A stretch of 6,195 nt of DNA from Chthoniobacterales bacterium (GTDB lineage Bacteria > Verrucomicrobiota > Verrucomicrobiia > Chthoniobacterales > UBA10450), in NCBI GenBank assembly GCA_013695905.1, contig JACCZQ010000005.1, positions 1 to 6,195 of the forward strand, read 5' to 3'. Shown piece after piece: positions 5,393-6,195 of the stretch (positions within the stretch are counted from its first letter, which is position 1; every line of letters starts with the position of its first letter). A program made the translations under genes and the position numbers. The notes beneath the pieces were generated by a model. That model had not been told where the DNA came from, did not search any database, and worked only from the letters and a program-made list of their open reading frames with translations.

Positions 5393-5518
5393 CAACCCTG
5401 TTCAACTGCTGCGCTTTAGGCGTCTGCTTGATCTCGCCGGAGGCGTGGCCGCCGCTAGAAAACTACCTTTGAGCTCCTTGCGCTCGTGGCCATTTCCTAT
5501 TGTGGCGACTTGCTGTTG
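5393..5518. other. Convergent intergenic spacer
   Basis: These 126 bp separate the toxin gene from the convergent nuclease gene. Two transcripts should end here, but I find only weak stems, such as GGCG-TGGC-CGCC (5442-5453) and GAGC/GCTC (5471-5485), without T-runs. A 27-codon reading frame from an ATGA overlap with the toxin stop (5389-5472) has no recognisable features. Confidence 0.4.
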
Positions 5519-6195
5519 CTAATCCTGCGCCGCCACCGTCCAAATTCGCTTGAGGGGTAATTCGGCTTTCAATTCGTCGTCCAGTCGGTCGTAATTGGCG
5601 AAGAGATTTTCGAGGAACTCCTTCTGGGTCCAAAGCCGCAGACGGAAAAAGCTGGGCGCCAATTCCTTTTGCACATTCTGCTTAAAGCCCGCCCAGGAAA
5701 CAAACAGACCCTGTGCTGCGCCGAATTTGCTCATTGCGCCGAGAAGCTTATCCACGGTTGGGCGGTCGATTGGTGAATCGCCTGACTTCACTTCCACGCA
5801 GAGCTGGGGAGTCTGGAAACCAAGTGGCCCCGACCCGGCAAGGATGTCGGTTCCTCCATCCGCGCCTTCGGGGCTGAGATAAGTCGTGTAACCCTGCGCT
5901 TTGAGTATGGCTTCGACCAGCGTGGCCAGCCCGTGACCCTTGAACTTCGCGGAGATCAATTTTGCAATCTGATCCGCACCGGTCTCTTCGATGTCGATTT
6001 CACCGGGCGCCTCTTCGCCGGCGCCGCCGTCGTCAGTTTCCCTGCTCGGGGCGATTTTCTTGCCTTGCAGGGCTGCCCGAAATTCCTCGGCATAATTTCT
6101 TACTTGGAAGAAACTCAGGGCGGACCCGATCTCGTAGAGCGCACCTTGAGAGAAGTTCGTCCGTGGGACATGAGCCAGCCATTTCACCGCGCGTT
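5519..6195 (-). CDS. Mrr-type restriction endonuclease, N-terminus beyond the window
   Basis: The C-terminal 222 or more residues of a restriction-endonuclease-fold protein are present. Counting from the first possible start inside the window (GTG at 6187), residues 1-41 (WLAHVPRTNFSQGALYEIGS and following) form a family-specific helical region. Residues 42-72 are an acidic Gly/Glu-rich linker. Residues 73-180 form the Mrr catalytic domain: VEAILKAQGY with E93, then GADGGTDIL with D114, then LCVEVKSG with E132 and K134. This gives an intact D-ExK site, where many Mrr proteins show QxK. Residues 183-222 are a helical tail ending in RIWTVAAQD. Mrr enzymes are type IV systems that cut modified, often methylated, DNA. 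The GTG at 6187 is unlikely to be the true start: the frame stays open to the window edge, and the KWL-VPRT motif usually lies in the middle of longer proteins, so an N-terminal recognition domain is probably missing from view. The gene converges on the second TA module. Confidence 0.8.
   Translation of the reverse strand, partial: RAVKWLAHVPRTNFSQGALYEIGSALSFFQVRNYAEEFRAALQGKKIAPSRETDDGGAGEEAPGEIDIEETGADQIAKLISAKFKGHGLATLVEAILKAQGYTTYLSPEGADGGTDILAGSGPLGFQTPQLCVEVKSGDSPIDRPTVDKLLGAMSKFGAAQGLFVSWAGFKQNVQKELAPSFFRLRLWTQKEFLENLFANYDRLDDELKAELPLKRIWTVAAQD

Noticed and set aside
5389..5472. 27-codon frame overlapping the toxin stop as ATGA
   Set aside because: It mimics the coupling overlaps seen elsewhere here, but the product (MTTLFNCCALGVCL and so on) has no motif, and no ribosome binding site or conserved neighbour supports it.
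5166..5522. 118-codon + strand frame overlapping the RelE-type toxin
   Set aside because: The toxin in the other frame has clear family motifs. This frame is low in recognisable features and lacks a start context.
6185..6187. GTG as the true start of the Mrr-like gene
   Set aside because: The frame remains open to the window edge, and the VKWL-VPRT segment is normally internal in longer proteins, so this GTG is probably an ordinary Val codon.

Overview
The window looks like a piece of a GC-rich bacterial chromosome, densely coded and mostly on the + strand. I suspect soil Verrucomicrobiota (Chthoniobacterales / 'Udaeobacter'-like). The grounds are a topoisomerase IA with a long tail of degenerate C-terminal repeats, poor Shine-Dalgarno sites, and a degenerate CTCGTG/ATCGTA hexamer tract between genes. 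This is inference from memory; no rRNA or marker gene here settles it.

Layout. Positions 1-86 hold a compact promoter/operator region. Positions 87-730 hold a type II toxin-antitoxin pair: a ribbon-helix-helix antitoxin of the DUF6364 type, then a PIN-domain (VapC-like) toxin. The toxin stop codon overlaps the start of dprA (727-1827), which is followed after 56 bp by a large type IA topoisomerase gene (1884-4694). After a 183-bp gap with a hexamer microsatellite, a GC dyad and a promoter comes a second toxin-antitoxin pair (4878-5392), with a DUF2281-like antitoxin and a RelE/ParE-fold toxin. A convergent - strand gene, cut by the right edge, encodes an Mrr-type PD-(D/E)xK endonuclease (5519-6195).

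How it fits together. The dprA-topA neighbourhood is a known arrangement in several bacterial phyla: DprA handles incoming single-stranded DNA and topoisomerase IA relaxes negative supercoils. Here a TA module is joined to the front of that pair by successive 4-nt stop/start overlaps, so the TA promoter probably also contributes to dprA, and perhaps topA, expression. The other side carries a second TA module and a restriction-type nuclease, so DNA uptake and topology genes sit between defence/addiction genes.

The most notable signals are: two CACGTG boxes 20 bp apart that bracket the -10 of the first TA promoter and reach its start codon; promoters of both TA modules placed so that transcription would begin at or next to the start codon (leaderless mRNAs); a possible hairpin presenting the dprA start codon in its loop; and a topoisomerase tail of three repeats that has lost the paired zinc-binding cysteines. 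No RNA gene, CRISPR array or insertion sequence was seen.
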